From Rhabditoides inermis (lineage: Eukaryota; Nematoda; Chromadorea; Rhabditida; Rhabditidae): DNA of 64,000 bases. Shown here piece after piece: positions 23,416 to 36,800 of this stretch. The position numbers and the translations under genes are program-made. Positions within the stretch are counted from its first letter, which is position 1; each line of letters opens with the position of its first letter. The stretch lies in NCBI GenBank assembly GCA_963966185.1, contig CAWZYM010000172.1, forward strand, positions 415,001-479,000, in the 5' to 3' direction. Under the pieces are notes generated by a model. That model did not search any database. It had not been told where the DNA came from and saw only the letters and a list, made by a program, of their open reading frames with translations.

Positions 23416-23819
23416 TTTTATCTTTTATCTCTCTGTCTTTCTCTCTGTCTCACCCCCTTTTTTGTTTTGTTTGTTATCGCAATTATTATGTTGCGTTTAT
23501 TATTTAATGTTCCCGGCGTATGATGGAGAGCCGACCGACCTGGCCAGAGCGAGGGACATCATCGGACAGGAGGTCGCATACTACCTCACCACTGGTCAGT
23601 CTCCTTATTCCATTTCTTACATTCATTTATCTCCCGAAAACTTCGTTAGAGTAGGTAAACACGTGGGGGGGGGGGGGTAAAGAAGAACTCCGGGAAACCG
23701 GCGTTATTAAAAAAGTCGTGTTTTTTTCAGTCACGTTTAGATATAGTTCGCTCTGATCACATGAGAAAAGAATGCGCCGCTGTATATAAAAAGACGCGTC
23801 TTCAACACCTGTACCTGTG

Positions 23820-24258
23820 ACGTCCCAAGTATGCTGTATGGTGCGGAATGCTGGTCTTTGAAGGAGAAAGAGAAGTGGAAGCTGGTGAAAGCTCAAAGAA
23901 GAATGGAAAGATCGATGCTAGGTGTCACCCTTCTTGACCGTATTCGGCATTCGGAGATAAGAAAGCAAAAAAGGAAAGCTGACTGACATCCGTCACATGG
24001 CCGTGAAAAGGAAGACCAAATGGGCACGACTACTGGCTGAATTTGGAGATAGATGGAGAAAATAAAGACAGCAAGGACGTCCGCCGAACAGATGGAGCAA
24101 GGACCACGCGGACATGATGCTGTACTCTGGCCGAGGAAGGAAGAATCTAGCAACGAGAAGACTGCACCCGGTCTACGGAAGCAACTGGCAGAGGATGGAA
24201 CGAGCACGAGAAGACCCGCACCAATGGCAATGGATGATCATCATGGACCCAGTAAGAC
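23820..24258 (+). pseudogene. Decayed C-terminal fragment of an RTE-type non-LTR retrotransposon
   Basis: The translation shows the hallmark tail of RTE-like reverse transcriptases: MLYGAECWSLKEKEKWKL, AQRRMERSMLGVTLLDRIR, then after frame changes a basic block and WQRMERAREDPHQWQWM. In this family the end reads like LYG.E.W.L, R...R.LGVT..DRIR.., GRP..RW.D and WR..A.DR..WR. The fragment is 5'-truncated, with a frameshift around 23970 and a stop near 24055. It lies in the enlarged last intron of S28 copy 1. Confidence 0.75.
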
Positions 24259-24409
24259 TTACTGATTCCTGCACCATTCGTGCGCAAAGACGATTTTGCA
24301 CCGATCGCGCGCAAGCAGCGCAATTTGGAATACACGAAAGCAATCCTTTATCGATGTCCTAGCTATCTAACATGATCCAAATCTCGTAAATTGATTTCCA
24401 CAGCGTATA

Positions 24410-24560
24410 CAATACAGTCTACAGTCCAAATAATATTTAATTCAGCCACCACTCCGCTCGTTTTGAAAATTGCGCGCGCGCGGAAGTTTGAATGTGAATT
24501 TATTCGCGTGCGCTCCCTACTGGCGGCAACTGATTTTCCCACCCACTGTATGCTTGCGCA
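24410..24560. repeat. Dispersed repeat, also at about 47935-48130
   Basis: The block has CAGCCACCACTCCGC, a run of CGCGCGCG followed by an AAGTTTGAAT-like stretch, CGCGTGCGCTCC, and GGCGGCAACTGATTT..CCCACCCACTGTAT. It recurs in recognisable but diverged form downstream of S28 copy 2. The copies differ by insertions. Its nature is unknown. Confidence 0.5.
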
Positions 24561-24955
24561 CAAATTGTGCTCCTGGAAAATCGGAGAGGACTTTATTAGT
24601 TTCGTGAGCGAAGTTCGTGAGCGAAGGTAGCGTATCTTCTGAAATAATATGCATTAATCTGAATGTTCGGCGGTTATACAGTTGAAATGTGATAAGAATT
24701 ACTTTTGTGAATGATGGATGTCGAAAAGTCAGTTAGAACAGTTTTGTATCAAATTTTAGGTCACAAACAAAATAAGTGTTAAATTTTCGTTCATTAACTC
24801 ATTCAACAGCAAAGATCATTTTTTATTCAATTGGTATAGTTAATGTGAAGTTATTAACGTTTTACACTGTTTAAATTTTTGTTTAATCCTAAAACTAAAC
24901 AAAATTAGGTGTAGTGTTGTTTAGTGTTTAGCAATTTGTCCTGCACTACTTCACT

Positions 24956-25173
24956 GGGACCGGGTAAAACGCGGCCCTGGCCCGTGGCCCTTGAGTGGTA
25001 AAATGCGGCCCGTGGCCCTGTGGCCCTGATTTAGTGTTATTGTTATTAATGTGTATTATCTTCTGTTTTAAAGCACAAACGAGATGTAACTGATTATATA
25101 CACATAGGTTCGCTTGAAAAATACTATATTTCACAATTATGTTCGTGTACGAAACTGTAGTTCACATTCAAAC
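24956..25173 (+). repeat. Left terminal inverted repeat of the giant element (unique part)
   Basis: It matches the complement of 41458-41666 with scattered differences, for example the shared GGCCCTGGCCCGTGGCCC and the ACAATTATGTTCGTGTACG-like end. It passes without a gap into the first satellite unit. Confidence 0.88.
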
Positions 25174-26051
25174 AGTGGCCACCACTCTGAATCCGATGCG
25201 GCCCGGCCATTCTTTCTACCTTCGAATCAGAATTTTCTTCTCTAATGATGCATACCTATTAATTAGACACCTGTCTACTAGAAAACATTAACGACATTTC
25301 AATAAAGACTCTCACTGGCCCGGTATACCGTGCGTGGCCCTCTCTTTCCACTGCGGCCACCACTCTGAATCCGATGCGGCCCGGCCATTCTTTCTATCTT
25401 CCAATCAGAACTTTCTATTCTAATGATGCATACCTATCAATTAGACACTTGTCTACCAGAAAACACTAACGACATTTCAATAGAGACTCTCACTGGCCCG
25501 GTATACCGTGCGTGGCCCTCTCTTTCCACTGCGGCCACCACTCTGAATCCGATGCGGCCCGGCCTTTTTTCTATCTTCCAGTCAGAACTTTCTATTCTAA
25601 TGATGCATACCTATCAATTAGACACCTGTCTACCAGAAAACACTAACGACATTTCAATAAAGACTCTCACTGGCCCGGTATACCGTGCGTGGCCCTCTCT
25701 TTCCACTGCGGCCACCACTCTGAATCCGATGCGGCCCGGCCATTCTTTCTATCTTCCAATCAGAACTTTCTATTCTAATGATGCATACCTATCAATTAGA
25801 CACTTGTCTACCAGAAAACACTAACGACATTTCAATAGAGACTCTCACTGGCCCGGTATACCGTGCGTGGCCCTCTCTTTCCACTGTGGCCACAACTCTG
25901 AATCCGATGCGGCCCGGTCATTCTTTCTATCTTCCAATCAGAACTTTCTATTATAATGATGCATACTTATCAATTAGACACTTGTCTACCAGAAAACACT
26001 AACGACATTTCAATAGAGACTCTCACTGGCCCGGTATACCGTGCGTGGCCC
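25174..26051 (+). repeat. Left satellite array, about 5 units of 178 bp
   Basis: About five units contain TCTGAATCCGATGCGGCCCG, TACCTATCAATTAGACAC and GGTATACCGTGCGTGGCCC. Units are more diverged than in the right array; the first, next to the terminal section, is the most divergent. The array stops mid-unit at GTGCGTGGCCCT, where the spacer begins. Confidence 0.92.
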
Positions 26052-27802
26052 TGGTTGTGGCGCAGCGCGGCTTCCATCGGACATTCGCAAGCGATGGGCA
26101 AGTGCGCAAGTGTGGGAAAGAGTTGCGATTCTGGATGACTGTATAAAGTCTTGTCCACTCGATAGAGTCTTGTCCAGACACACCGTTCAATGCTCCCTCT
26201 CATTGATATGCAATTGATAGTTGTCCTTACCAGACATCAGAAGTGCAAAAATAAGCATTTGAAAACTGTTTCATCGAAACTTACTATTATTAGGCTTGCC
26301 ATCCAGGAGTTCACCTTTCTTAATGGTATCTGGTAGAACACTTGAATGATTTTCCTTTATCTGCAACCATATATAGGCCATTCCCCCTTTCAGCGTACGG
26401 CAATATCGCTGGCTCGCCAGACAGACGAGAATCTTATGCAAATTTGCCCCGGTTGTATGTTTTTGTGGTCAAACATGGTAAAAATGACGGAAATCGAAAA
26501 ATCGAGCACTAGAGATCTCTGAGCATTCTATCTGGGTATCTTCTCCAGAAAACTGGACGCTGTGCGATAAGTTTGGAGAGAGTAATTAAGTTTCGGAGCT
26601 TTCCCATTGGAAATCGAGTCAAAATCAAGGTTTTTGGACTCTAATTAGAAAACGGACGCGAAAATCAAAAATCGAACACTAGAGATCGATGAGAACTACT
26701 GATACCCATCACATATCAAAATTTTGTGAAGATTGCTTAATTCTGAAAAGAGTAATTAACTTTAGAAGATGGAGAACTCTGCTTCATTAGACTTGTAAAT
26801 GACCCTCATTTCCCTAAAAAAGAGACCGCCAAGCGCGCGAGTTGCGCGGCCGAATGGTCTCGCACGGGCCGATAACGGTCAATTGATTCCTCAAATGCTG
26901 TCTAGTAAACATTCGGCAAAAAGACTGCCGTACGATGAACGGGGGGGATGCCCTATAGTTGAGTCACATCCTAAGCTTCTGATCTCTCTCGCGTGCGCGA
27001 GAGGCGGCTTGACTCCGCCCTCGCTGCTGTCACACACTGGGTCTCTAGATAATGCCTCTACAACCGAGATTCACACATGACACTATGCAGTTAGATAGAT
27101 CACTCGTAGTACGTTGGGCTTCTGTAACGCTGGAACGTTGTAGAGCGCAACGGAGACTCAAGAAAAAAAGCTTCCGTTTTCGCCGAATCTGGCCCATTCT
27201 GTCTGAAATAAGTGTGTTTGACCATAATTGTATTGTTGTTATCAACTAGTGTTTACTAGAGAAGAAGTCGGGGATTTGGGGAAGCTCTGATATCATCTAT
27301 TCATTAGTTGAAACAACAACACTTGAAAGCGTCTTCTTAGATGCATGTTTACCCCAAACTATCGTTCGGAATTGTCTAAAGAAGGTCCAAACAAGCACAA
27401 AACCCGTTTCCAATGGGAAACTGTTGACCCCAACGACGACATATTGTGGGCAAACTTTGCCCAATCACATCCGAACAACGTTTGGACACCCCCAAACAAC
27501 ATTCGGACTGCCCAAGTAACCTCGAACAGTTCCCCCTAAACATTGCCAAAAACGATATTGATTGAAGTTTTTTGGGACCCGAAACGAGTGATCTTTTGTG
27601 ACAGAAAAGACTATGGTATGATGATATCATGACAGCCGGTGCGACTATCGTACTATCGATCGAGTGATCGGCCTAGGTTCCAAAGAGCTTCAAACAATTT
27701 CCCTCTTTGTAATGTTTAGGGTGAACTGTTCGGGGTTATTTGGGGGAGTCCGAATGTTGTTTGGGGACGTCCAAACGTTGTTCGGACGTGATTGGTCAAA
27801 GC
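26052..27802. other. Central spacer of the giant element, no gene recognised
   Basis: There is no transposase-like or other recognisable ORF; frames are under 100 codons. The stretch 26475-26775 contains a diverged direct duplication, each half with AATCGA(G/A)CACTAGAGATC and later GAGTAATTAA. A 350-bp hairpin fills the right end. The rest is unassigned. Confidence 0.6.
27455..27802. mobile_element. Imperfect hairpin (MITE-like) at the right end of the spacer
   Basis: Sequence 27465-27593 pairs with 27660-27800 in inverted orientation, for example CCGAACAACGTTTGGAC against GTCCAAACGTTGTTCGG, around a loop of about 65 bp. Differences of 10-15% suggest age. It abuts the satellite directly, so it could be a nested MITE or the original inner end of the fold-back. 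Confidence 0.65.
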
Positions 27803-30800
27803 AGTGGAAAGAGAGGGCCACGCACGGTATACCGGGCCAGCGAGAGTGTCTATTGAGCTGTCGTTAGTGTGTTCTGGTAGACAGGTGTCTAATTGATAGG
27901 TATGCTTCATTAGAATAGAAAGTTCTGATTGAAAGGTAGAAAGAATGGCCGGGCCGCATCGGATTCAGAGTTGTGGCCACAGTGGAAAGAGAGGGCCACG
28001 CACGGTATACCGGGCCAGCGAGAGTGTCTATTGAGCTGTCGTTAGTGTGTTCTGGTAGACAGGTGTCTAATTGATAGGTATGCTTCATTAGAATAGAAAG
28101 TTCTGATTGAAAGGTAGAAAGAATGGCCGGGCCGCATCGGATTCAGAGTTGTGGCCACAGTGGAAAGAGAGGGCCACGCACGGTATACCGGGCCAGCGAG
28201 AGTGTCTATTGAGCTGTCGCTGTGTTTTCTGGTAGACAGGTGTCTAATTGATAGGTATGCTTCATTAGAATAGAAAGTTCTGATTGAAAGGTAGAAAGAA
28301 TGGCCGGGCCGCATCGGATTCAGAGTTGTGGCCACAGTGGAAAGAGAGGGCCACGCACGGTATACCGGGCCAGCGAGAGTGTCTATTGAGCTGTCGTTAG
28401 TGTGTTCTGGTAGACAGGTGTCTAATTGATAGGTATGCTTCATTAGAATAGAAAGTTCTGATTGAAAGGTAGAAAGAATGGCCGGGCCGCATCGGATTCA
28501 GAGTTGTGGCCACAGTGGAAAGAGAGGGCCACGCACGGTATACCGGGCCAGCGAGAGTGTCTATTGAGCTGTCGCTGTGTTTTCTGGTAGACAGGTGTCT
28601 AATTGATAGGTATGCTTCATTAGAATAGAAAGTTCTGATTGAAAGGTAGAAAGAATGGCCGGGCCGCATCGGATTCAGAGTTGTGGCCACAGTGGAAAGA
28701 GAGGGCCACGCACGGTATACCGGGCCAGCGAGAGTGTCTATTGAGCTGTCGTTAGTGTTTTCTGGTAGACAGGTGTCTAATTGATAGGTATGCTTCAATA
28801 GAATAGAAAGTTCTGATTGAAAGGTAGAAAGAATGGCCGGGCCGCATCGGATTCAGAGTGGTGGCCGCAGTGGAAAGAGAGGGCCACGCACGGTATACCG
28901 GGCCAGCGAGAGTGTCTATTGAGCTGTCGTTAGTGTGTTCTGGTAGACATGTGTCTAATTGATAGGTATGCTTCATTAGAATAGAAAGTTCTGATTGAAA
29001 GGTAGAAAGAATGGCCGGGCCGCATCGGATTCAGAGTTGTGGCCACAGTGGAAAGAGAGGGCCACGCACGGTATACCGCGCCAGCGAGAGTGTCTATTGA
29101 GCTGTCGCTGTGTTTTCTGGTAGACAGGTGTCTAATTGATAGGTATGCTTCATTAGAATAGAAAGTTCTGATTGAAAGGTAGAAAGAATGGCCGGGCCGC
29201 ATCGGATTCAGAGTTGTGGCCACAGTGGAAAGAGAGGGCCACGCACGGTATACCGGGCCAGCGAGAGTGTCTATTGAGCTGTCGCTGTGTCTTCTGGTAG
29301 ACAGGTGTCTAATTGATAGGTATGCTTCATTAGAATAGAAAGTTCTGATTGAAAGGTAGAAAGAATGGCCGGGCCGCATCGGATTCAGAGTGGTGGCCGC
29401 AGTGGAAAGAGAGGGCCACGCACGGTATACCGGGCCGGCGAGAGTGTCTATTGAGCTGTCGTTAGTGTTTTCTGGTAGACAGGTATGCTTCATTAGAATA
29501 GATAGTTCTGATTGAAAGGTAGAAAGAATGGCCGGGCCGCATCGGATTCAGAGTGGTGGCCGCAGTGGAAAGAGAGGGCCACGCACGGTATACCGGGCCA
29601 GCGAGAGTGTCTATTGAGCTGTCGTTAGTGTGTTCTGGTAGACATGTGTCTAATTGATAGGTATGCTTCATTAGAATAGAAAGTTCTGATTGAAAGGTAG
29701 AAAGAATGGCCGGGCCGCATCGGATTCAGAGTTGTGGCCACAGTGGAAAGAGAGGGCCACGCACGGTATACCGCGCCAGCGAGAGTGTCTATTGAGCTGT
29801 CGCTGTGTTTTCTGGTAGACAGGTGTCTAATTGATAGGTATGCTTCATTAGAATAGAAAGTTCTGATTGAAAGGTAGAAAGAATGGCCGGGCCGCATCGG
29901 ATTCAGAGTTGTGGCCACAGTGGAAAGAGAGGGCCACGCACGGTATACCGGGCCAGCGAGAGTGTCTATTGAGCTGTCGCTGTGTCTTCTGGTAGACAGG
30001 TGTCTAATTGATAGGTATGCTTCATTAGAATAGAAAGTTCTGATTGAAAGGTAGAAAGAATGGCCGGGCCGCATCGGATTCAGAGTGGTGGCCGCAGTGG
30101 AAAGAGAGGGCCACGCACGGTATACCGGGCCGGCGAGAGTGTCTATTGAGCTGTCGTTAGTGTTTTCTGGTAGACAGGTATGCTTCATTAGAATAGATAG
30201 TTCTGATTGAAAGGTAGAAAGAATGGCCGGGCCGCATCGGATTCAGAGTGGTGGCCGCAGTGGAAAGAGAGGGCCACGCACGGTATACCGGGCCAGCGAG
30301 AGTGTCTATTGAGCTGTCGTTAGTGTGTTCTGGTAGACATGTGTCTAATTGATAGGTATGCTTCATTAGAATAGAAAGTTCTGATTGAAAGGTAGAAAGA
30401 ATGGCCGGGCCGCATCGGATTCAGAGTTGTGGCCACAGTGGAAAGAGAGGGCCACGCACGGTATACCGCGCCAGCGAGAGTGTCTATTGAGCTGTCGCTG
30501 TGTTTTCTGGTAGACAGGTGTCTAATTGATAGGTATGCTTCATTAGAATAGAAAGTTCTGATTGAAAGGTAGAAAGAATGGCCGGGCCGCATCGGATTCA
30601 GAGTTGTGGCCACAGTGGAAAGAGAGGGCCACGCACGGTATACCGGGCCAGCGAGAGTGTCTATTGAGCTGTCGCTGTGTCTTCTGGTAGACAGGTGTCT
30701 GATTGATAGGTATGCTTCATTAGAATAGAAAGTTCTGATTGAAAGGTAGAAAGAATGGCCGGGCCGCATCGGATTCAGAGTGGTGGCCGCAGTGGAAAGA

Positions 30801-33800
30801 GAGGGCCACGCACGGTATACCGGGCCGGCGAGAGTGTCTATTGAGCTGTCGTTAGTGTTTTCTGGTAGACAGGTATGCTTCATTAGAATAGATAGTTCTG
30901 ATTGAAAGGTAGAAAGAATGGCCGGGCCGCATCGGATTCAGAGTGGTGGCCGCAGTGGAAAGAGAGGTCCACGCACGGTATACCGGGCCAGCGAGAGTGT
31001 CTATTGAGCTGTCGTTAGTGTTTTCTGGTAGACAGGTGTCTAATTGATAGGTATGCATCATTAGAATAGATAGTTCTGATTGAAAGGTAGAAAGAATGGC
31101 CGGGCCGCATCGGATTCAGAGTTGTGGCCACAGTGGAAAGAGAGGGCCACGCACGGTATACCGGGCCAGCGAGAGTGTCTATTGAGCTGTCGTTAGTGTT
31201 TTCTGGTAGACAGGTGTCTAATTGATAGGTATGCATCATTAGAATAGATAGTTCTGATTGAAAGGTAGAAAGAATGGCCGGGCCGCATCGGATTCAGAGT
31301 TGTGGCCACAGTGGAAAGAGAGGGCCACGCACGGTATACCGGGCCAGCGAGAGTGTCTATTGAGCTGTCGTTAGTGTTTTCTGGTAGACAGGTGTCTAAT
31401 TGATAGGTATGCATCATTAGAATAGATAGTTCTGATTGAAAGGTAGAAAGAATGGCCGGGCCGCATCGGATTCAGAGTTGTGGCCACAGTGGAAAGAGAG
31501 GGCCACGCACGGTATACCGGGCCAGCGAGAGTGTCTATTGAGCTGTCGTTAGTGTTTTCTGGTAGACAGGTGTCTAATTGATAGGTATGCATCATTAGAA
31601 TAGATAGTTCTGATTGAAAGGTAGAAAGAATGGCCGGGCCGCATCGGATTCAGAGTTGTGGCCACAGTGGAAAGAGAGGGCCACGCACGGTATACCGGGC
31701 CAGCGAGAGTGTCTATTGAGCTGTCGTTAGTGTTTTCTGGTAGACAGGTGTCTAATTGATAGGTATGCATCATTAGAATAGATAGTTCTGATTGAAAGGT
31801 AGAAAGAATGGCCGGGCCGCATCGGATTCAGAGTTGTGGCCACAGTGGAAAGAGAGGGCCACGCACGGTATACCGGGCCAGCGAGAGTGTCTATTGAGCT
31901 GTCGTTAGTGTTTTCTGGTAGACAGGTGTCTAATTGATAGGTATGCATCATTAGAATAGATAGTTCTGATTGAAAGGTAGAAAGAATGGCCGGGCCGCAT
32001 CGGATTCAGAGTTGTGGCCACAGTGGAAAGAGAGGGCCACGCACGGTATACCGGGCCAGCGAGAGTGTCTATTGAGCTGTCGTTAGTGTTTTCTGGTAGA
32101 CAGGTGTCTAATTGATAGGTATGCATCATTAGAATAGATAGTTCTGATTGAAAGGTAGAAAGAATGGCCGGGCCGCATCGGATTCAGAGTTGTGGCCACA
32201 GTGGAAAGAGAGGGCCACGCACGGTATACCGGGCCAGCGAGAGTGTCTATTGAGCTGTCGTTAGTGTTTTCTGGTAGACAGGTGTCTAATTGATAGGTAT
32301 GCATCATTAGAATAGATAGTTCTGATTGAAAGGTAGAAAGAATGGCCGGGCCGCATCGGATTCAGAGTTGTGGCCACAGTGGAAAGAGAGGGCCACGCAC
32401 GGTATACCGGGCCAGCGAGAGTGTCTATTGAGCTGTCGTTAGTGTTTTCTGGTAGACATGTGTCTAATTGATAGGTATGCTTCATTAGAATAGATAGTTC
32501 TGATTGAAAGGTAGAAAGAATGGCCGGGCCGCATCGGATTCAGAGTTGTGGCCACAGTGGAAAGAGAGGGCCACGCACGGTATACCGGGCCAGCGAGAGT
32601 GTCTATTGAGCTGTCGTTAGTGTTTTCTGGTAGACATGTGTCTAATTGATAGGTATGCTTCATTAGAATAGATAGTTCTGATTGAAAGGTAGAAAGAATG
32701 GCCGGGCCGCATCGGATTCAGAGTTGTGGCCACAGTGGAAAGAGAGGGCCACGCACGGTATACCGGGCCAGCGAGAGTGTCTATTGAGCTGTCGTTAGTG
32801 TTTTCTGGTAGACATGTGTCTAATTGATAGGTATGCTTCATTAGAATAGATAGTTCTGATTGAAAGGTAGAAAGAATGGCCGGGCCGCATCGGATTCAGA
32901 GTTGTGGCCACAGTGGAAAGAGAGGGCCACGCACGGTATACCGGGCCAGCGAGAGTGTCTATTGAGCTGTCGTTAGTGTTTTCTGGTAGACAGGTGTCTA
33001 ATTGATAGGTATGCATCATTAGAATAGATAGTTCTGATTGAAAGGTAGAAAGAATGGCCGGGCCGCATCGGATTCAGAGTTGTGGCCACAGTGGAAAGAG
33101 AGGGCCACGCACGGTATACCGGGCCAGCGAGAGTGTCTATTGAGCTGTCGTTAGTGTTTTCTGGTAGACAGGTGTCTAATTGATAGGTATGCATCATTAG
33201 AATAGATAGTTCTTATTGAAAGGTAGAAAGAATGGCCGGGCCGCATCGGATTCAGAGTTGTGGCCACAGTGGAAAGAGAGGGCCACGCACGGTATACCGC
33301 GCCAGCGAGAGTGTCTATTGAGCTGTCGTTAGTGTTTTCTGGTAGACAGGTGTCTAATTGATAGGTATGCATCATTAGAATAGATAGTTCTGATTGAAAG
33401 GTAGAAAGAATGGCCGGGCCGCATCGGATTCAGAGTTGTGGCCACAGTGGAAAGAGAGGGCCACGCACGGTATACCGGGCCAGCGAGAGTGTCTATTGAG
33501 CTGTCGTTAGTGTTTTCTGGTAGACAGGTGTCTAATTGATAGGTATGCATCATTAGAATAGATAGTTCTGATTGAAAGGTAGAAAGAATGGCCGGGCCGC
33601 ATCGGATTCAGAGTTGTGGCCACAGTGGAAAGAGAGGGCCACGCACGGTATACCGGGCCAGCGAGAGTGTCTATTGAGCTGTCGTTAGTGTTTTCTGGTA
33701 GACAGGTGTCTAATTGATAGGTATGCATCATTAGAATAGATAGTTCTGATTGAAAGGTAGAAAGAATGGCCGGGCCGCATCGGATTCAGAGTTGTGGCCA

Positions 33801-36800
33801 CAGTGGAAAGAGAGGGCCACGCACGGTATACCGCGCCAGCGAGAGTGTCTATTGAGCTGTCGTTAGTGTTTTCTGGTAGACAGGTGTCTAATTGATAGGT
33901 ATGCATCATTAGAATAGATAGTTCTGATTGAAAGGTAGAAAGAATGGCCGGGCCGCATCGGATTCAGAGTTGTGGCCACAGTGGAAAGAGAGGGCCACGC
34001 ACGGTATACCGGGCCAGCGAGAGTGTCTATTGAGCTGTCGTTAGTGTTTTCTGGTAGACAGGTGTCTAATTGATAGGTATGCATCATTAGAATAGATAGT
34101 TCTGATTGAAAGGTAGAAAGAATGGCCGGGCCGCATCGGATTCAGAGTTGTGGCCACAGTGGAAAGAGAGGGCCACGCACGGTATACCGGGCCAGCGAGA
34201 GTGTCTATTGAGCTGTCGTTAGTGTTTTCTGGTAGACAGGTGTCTAATTGATAGGTATGCATCATTAGAATAGATAGTTCTGATTGAAAGGTAGAAAGAA
34301 TGGCCGGGCCGCATCGGATTCAGAGTTGTGGCCACAGTGGAAAGAGAGGGCCACGCACGGTATACCGGGCCAGCGAGAGTGTCTATTGAGCTGTCGTTAG
34401 TGTTTTCTGGTAGACAGGTGTCTAATTGATAGGTATGCATCATTAGAATAGATAGTTCTGATTGAAAGGTAGAAAGAATGGCCGGGCCGCATCGGATTCA
34501 GAGTTGTGGCCACAGTGGAAAGAGAGGGCCACGCACGGTATACCGGGCCAGCGAGAGTGTCTATTGAGCTGTCGTTAGTGTTTTCTGGTAGACAGGTGTC
34601 TAATTGATAGGTATGCATCATTAGAATAGATAGTTCTGATTGAAAGGTAGAAAGAATGGCCGGGCCGCATCGGATTCAGAGTTGTGGCCACAGTGGAAAG
34701 AGAGGGCCACGCACGGTATACCGGGCCAGCGAGAGTGTCTATTGAGCTGTCGTTAGTGTTTTCTGGTAGACAGGTGTCTAATTGATAGGTATGCATCATT
34801 AGAATAGATAGTTCTGATTGAAAGGTAGAAAGAATGGCCGGGCCGCATCGGATTCAGAGTTGTGGCCACAGTGGAAAGAGAGGGCCACGCACGGTATACC
34901 GGGCCAGCGAGAGTGTCTATTGAGCTGTCGTTAGTGTTTTCTGGTAGACAGGTGTCTAATTGATAGGTATGCATCATTAGAATAGATAGTTCTGATTGAA
35001 AGGTAGAAAGAATGGCCGGGCCGCATCGGATTCAGAGTTGTGGCCACAGTGGAAAGAGAGGGCCACGCACGGTATACCGGGCCAGCGAGAGTGTCTATTG
35101 AGCTGTCGTTAGTGTTTTCTGGTAGACAGGTGTCTAATTGATAGGTATGCATCATTAGAATAGATAGTTCTGATTGAAAGGTAGAAAGAATGGCCGGGCC
35201 GCATCGGATTCAGAGTTGTGGCCACAGTGGAAAGAGAGGGCCACGCACGGTATACCGGGCCAGCGAGAGTGTCTATTGAGCTGTCGTTAGTGTTTTCTGG
35301 TAGACAGGTGTCTAATTGATAGGTATGCATCATTAGAATAGATAGTTCTGATTGAAAGGTAGAAAGAATGGCCGGGCCGCATCGGATTCAGAGTTGTGGC
35401 CACAGTGGAAAGAGAGGGCCACGCACGGTATACCGGGCCAGCGAGAGTGTCTATTGAGCTGTCGTTAGTGTTTTCTGGTAGACAGGTGTCTAATTGATAG
35501 GTATGCATCATTAGAATAGATAGTTCTGATTGAAAGGTAGAAAGAATGGCCGGGCCGCATCGGATTCAGAGTTGTGGCCACAGTGGAAAGAGAGGGCCAC
35601 GCACGGTATACCGGGCCAGCGAGAGTGTCTATTGAGCTGTCGTTAGTGTTTTCTGGTAGACAGGTGTCTAATTGATAGGTATGCATCATTAGAATAGATA
35701 GTTCTGATTGAAAGGTAGAAAGAATGGCCGGGCCGCATCGGATTCAGAGTTGTGGCCACAGTGGAAAGAGAGGGCCACGCACGGTATACCGGGCCAGCGA
35801 GAGTGTCTATTGAGCTGTCGTTAGTGTTTTCTGGTAGACAGGTGTCTAATTGATAGGTATGCATCATTAGAATAGATAGTTCTGATTGAAAGGTAGAAAG
35901 AATGGCCGGGCCGCATCGGATTCAGAGTTGTGGCCACAGTGGAAAGAGAGGGCCACGCACGGTATACCGGGCCAGCGAGAGTGTCTATTGAGCTGTCGTT
36001 AGTGTTTTCTGGTAGACAGGTGTCTAATTGATAGGTATGCATCATTAGAATAGATAGTTCTGATTGAAAGGTAGAAAGAATGGCCGGGCCGCATCGGATT
36101 CAGAGTTGTGGCCACAGTGGAAAGAGAGGGCCACGCACGGTATACCGGGCCAGCGAGAGTGTCTATTGAGCTGTCGTTAGTGTTTTCTGGTAGACAGGTG
36201 TCTAATTGATAGGTATGCATCATTAGAATGGATAGTTCTGATTGAAAGGTAGAAAGAATGGCCGGGCCGCATCGGATTCAGAGTTGTGGCCACAGTGGAA
36301 AGAGAGGGCCACGCACGGTATACCGGGCCAGCGAGAGTGTCTATTGAGCTGTCGTTAGTGTTTTCTGGTAGACAGGTGTCTAATTGATAGGTATGCATCA
36401 TTAGAATAGATAGTTCTGATTGAAAGGTAGAAAGAATGGCCGGGCCGCATCGGATTCAGAGTTGTGGCCACAGTGGAAAGAGAGGGCCACGCTCGGTATA
36501 CCGGGCCAGCGAGAGTGTCTATTGAGCTGTCGTTAGTGTTTTCTGGTAGACAGGTGTCTAATTGATAGGTATGCATCATTAGAATAGATAGTTCTGATTG
36601 AAAGGTAGAAAGAATGGCCGGGCCGCATCGGATTCAGAGTTGTGGCCACAGTGGAAAGAGAGGGCCACGCACGGTATACCGGGCCAGCGAGAGTGTCTAT
36701 TGAGCTGTCGCTGTGTCTTCTGGTAGACAGGTGTCTAATTGATAGGTATGCTTCATTAGAATAGAAAGTTCTGATTGAAAGGTAGAAAGAATGGCCGGGC

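Larger units (their letters stand above)
17794..23506 (+). mobile_element. Penelope-like element (Naiad/Chlamys-type), tandem partial plus full copy
   Basis: The insertion splits S28 exon 19 between GACAT and ATGTTCCC, with at most a 2-bp (AT) target duplication. It starts with a 5'-truncated copy (17794-18743) that matches the end of the full copy (22557-23506) with no difference I could find over 950 bp. Between them lie a leader with 44-bp tandem repeats and the full ORF (20301-23063). This partial-then-full tandem order is the pseudo-LTR arrangement known for Penelope elements. The near identity of the two ends and the intact ORF suggest a recent insertion. Confidence 0.9.

Noticed and set aside
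26052..27802. Transposase gene in the giant element spacer
   Set aside because: No frame exceeds about 95 codons and none shows DDE/D, MULE or other transposase motifs.
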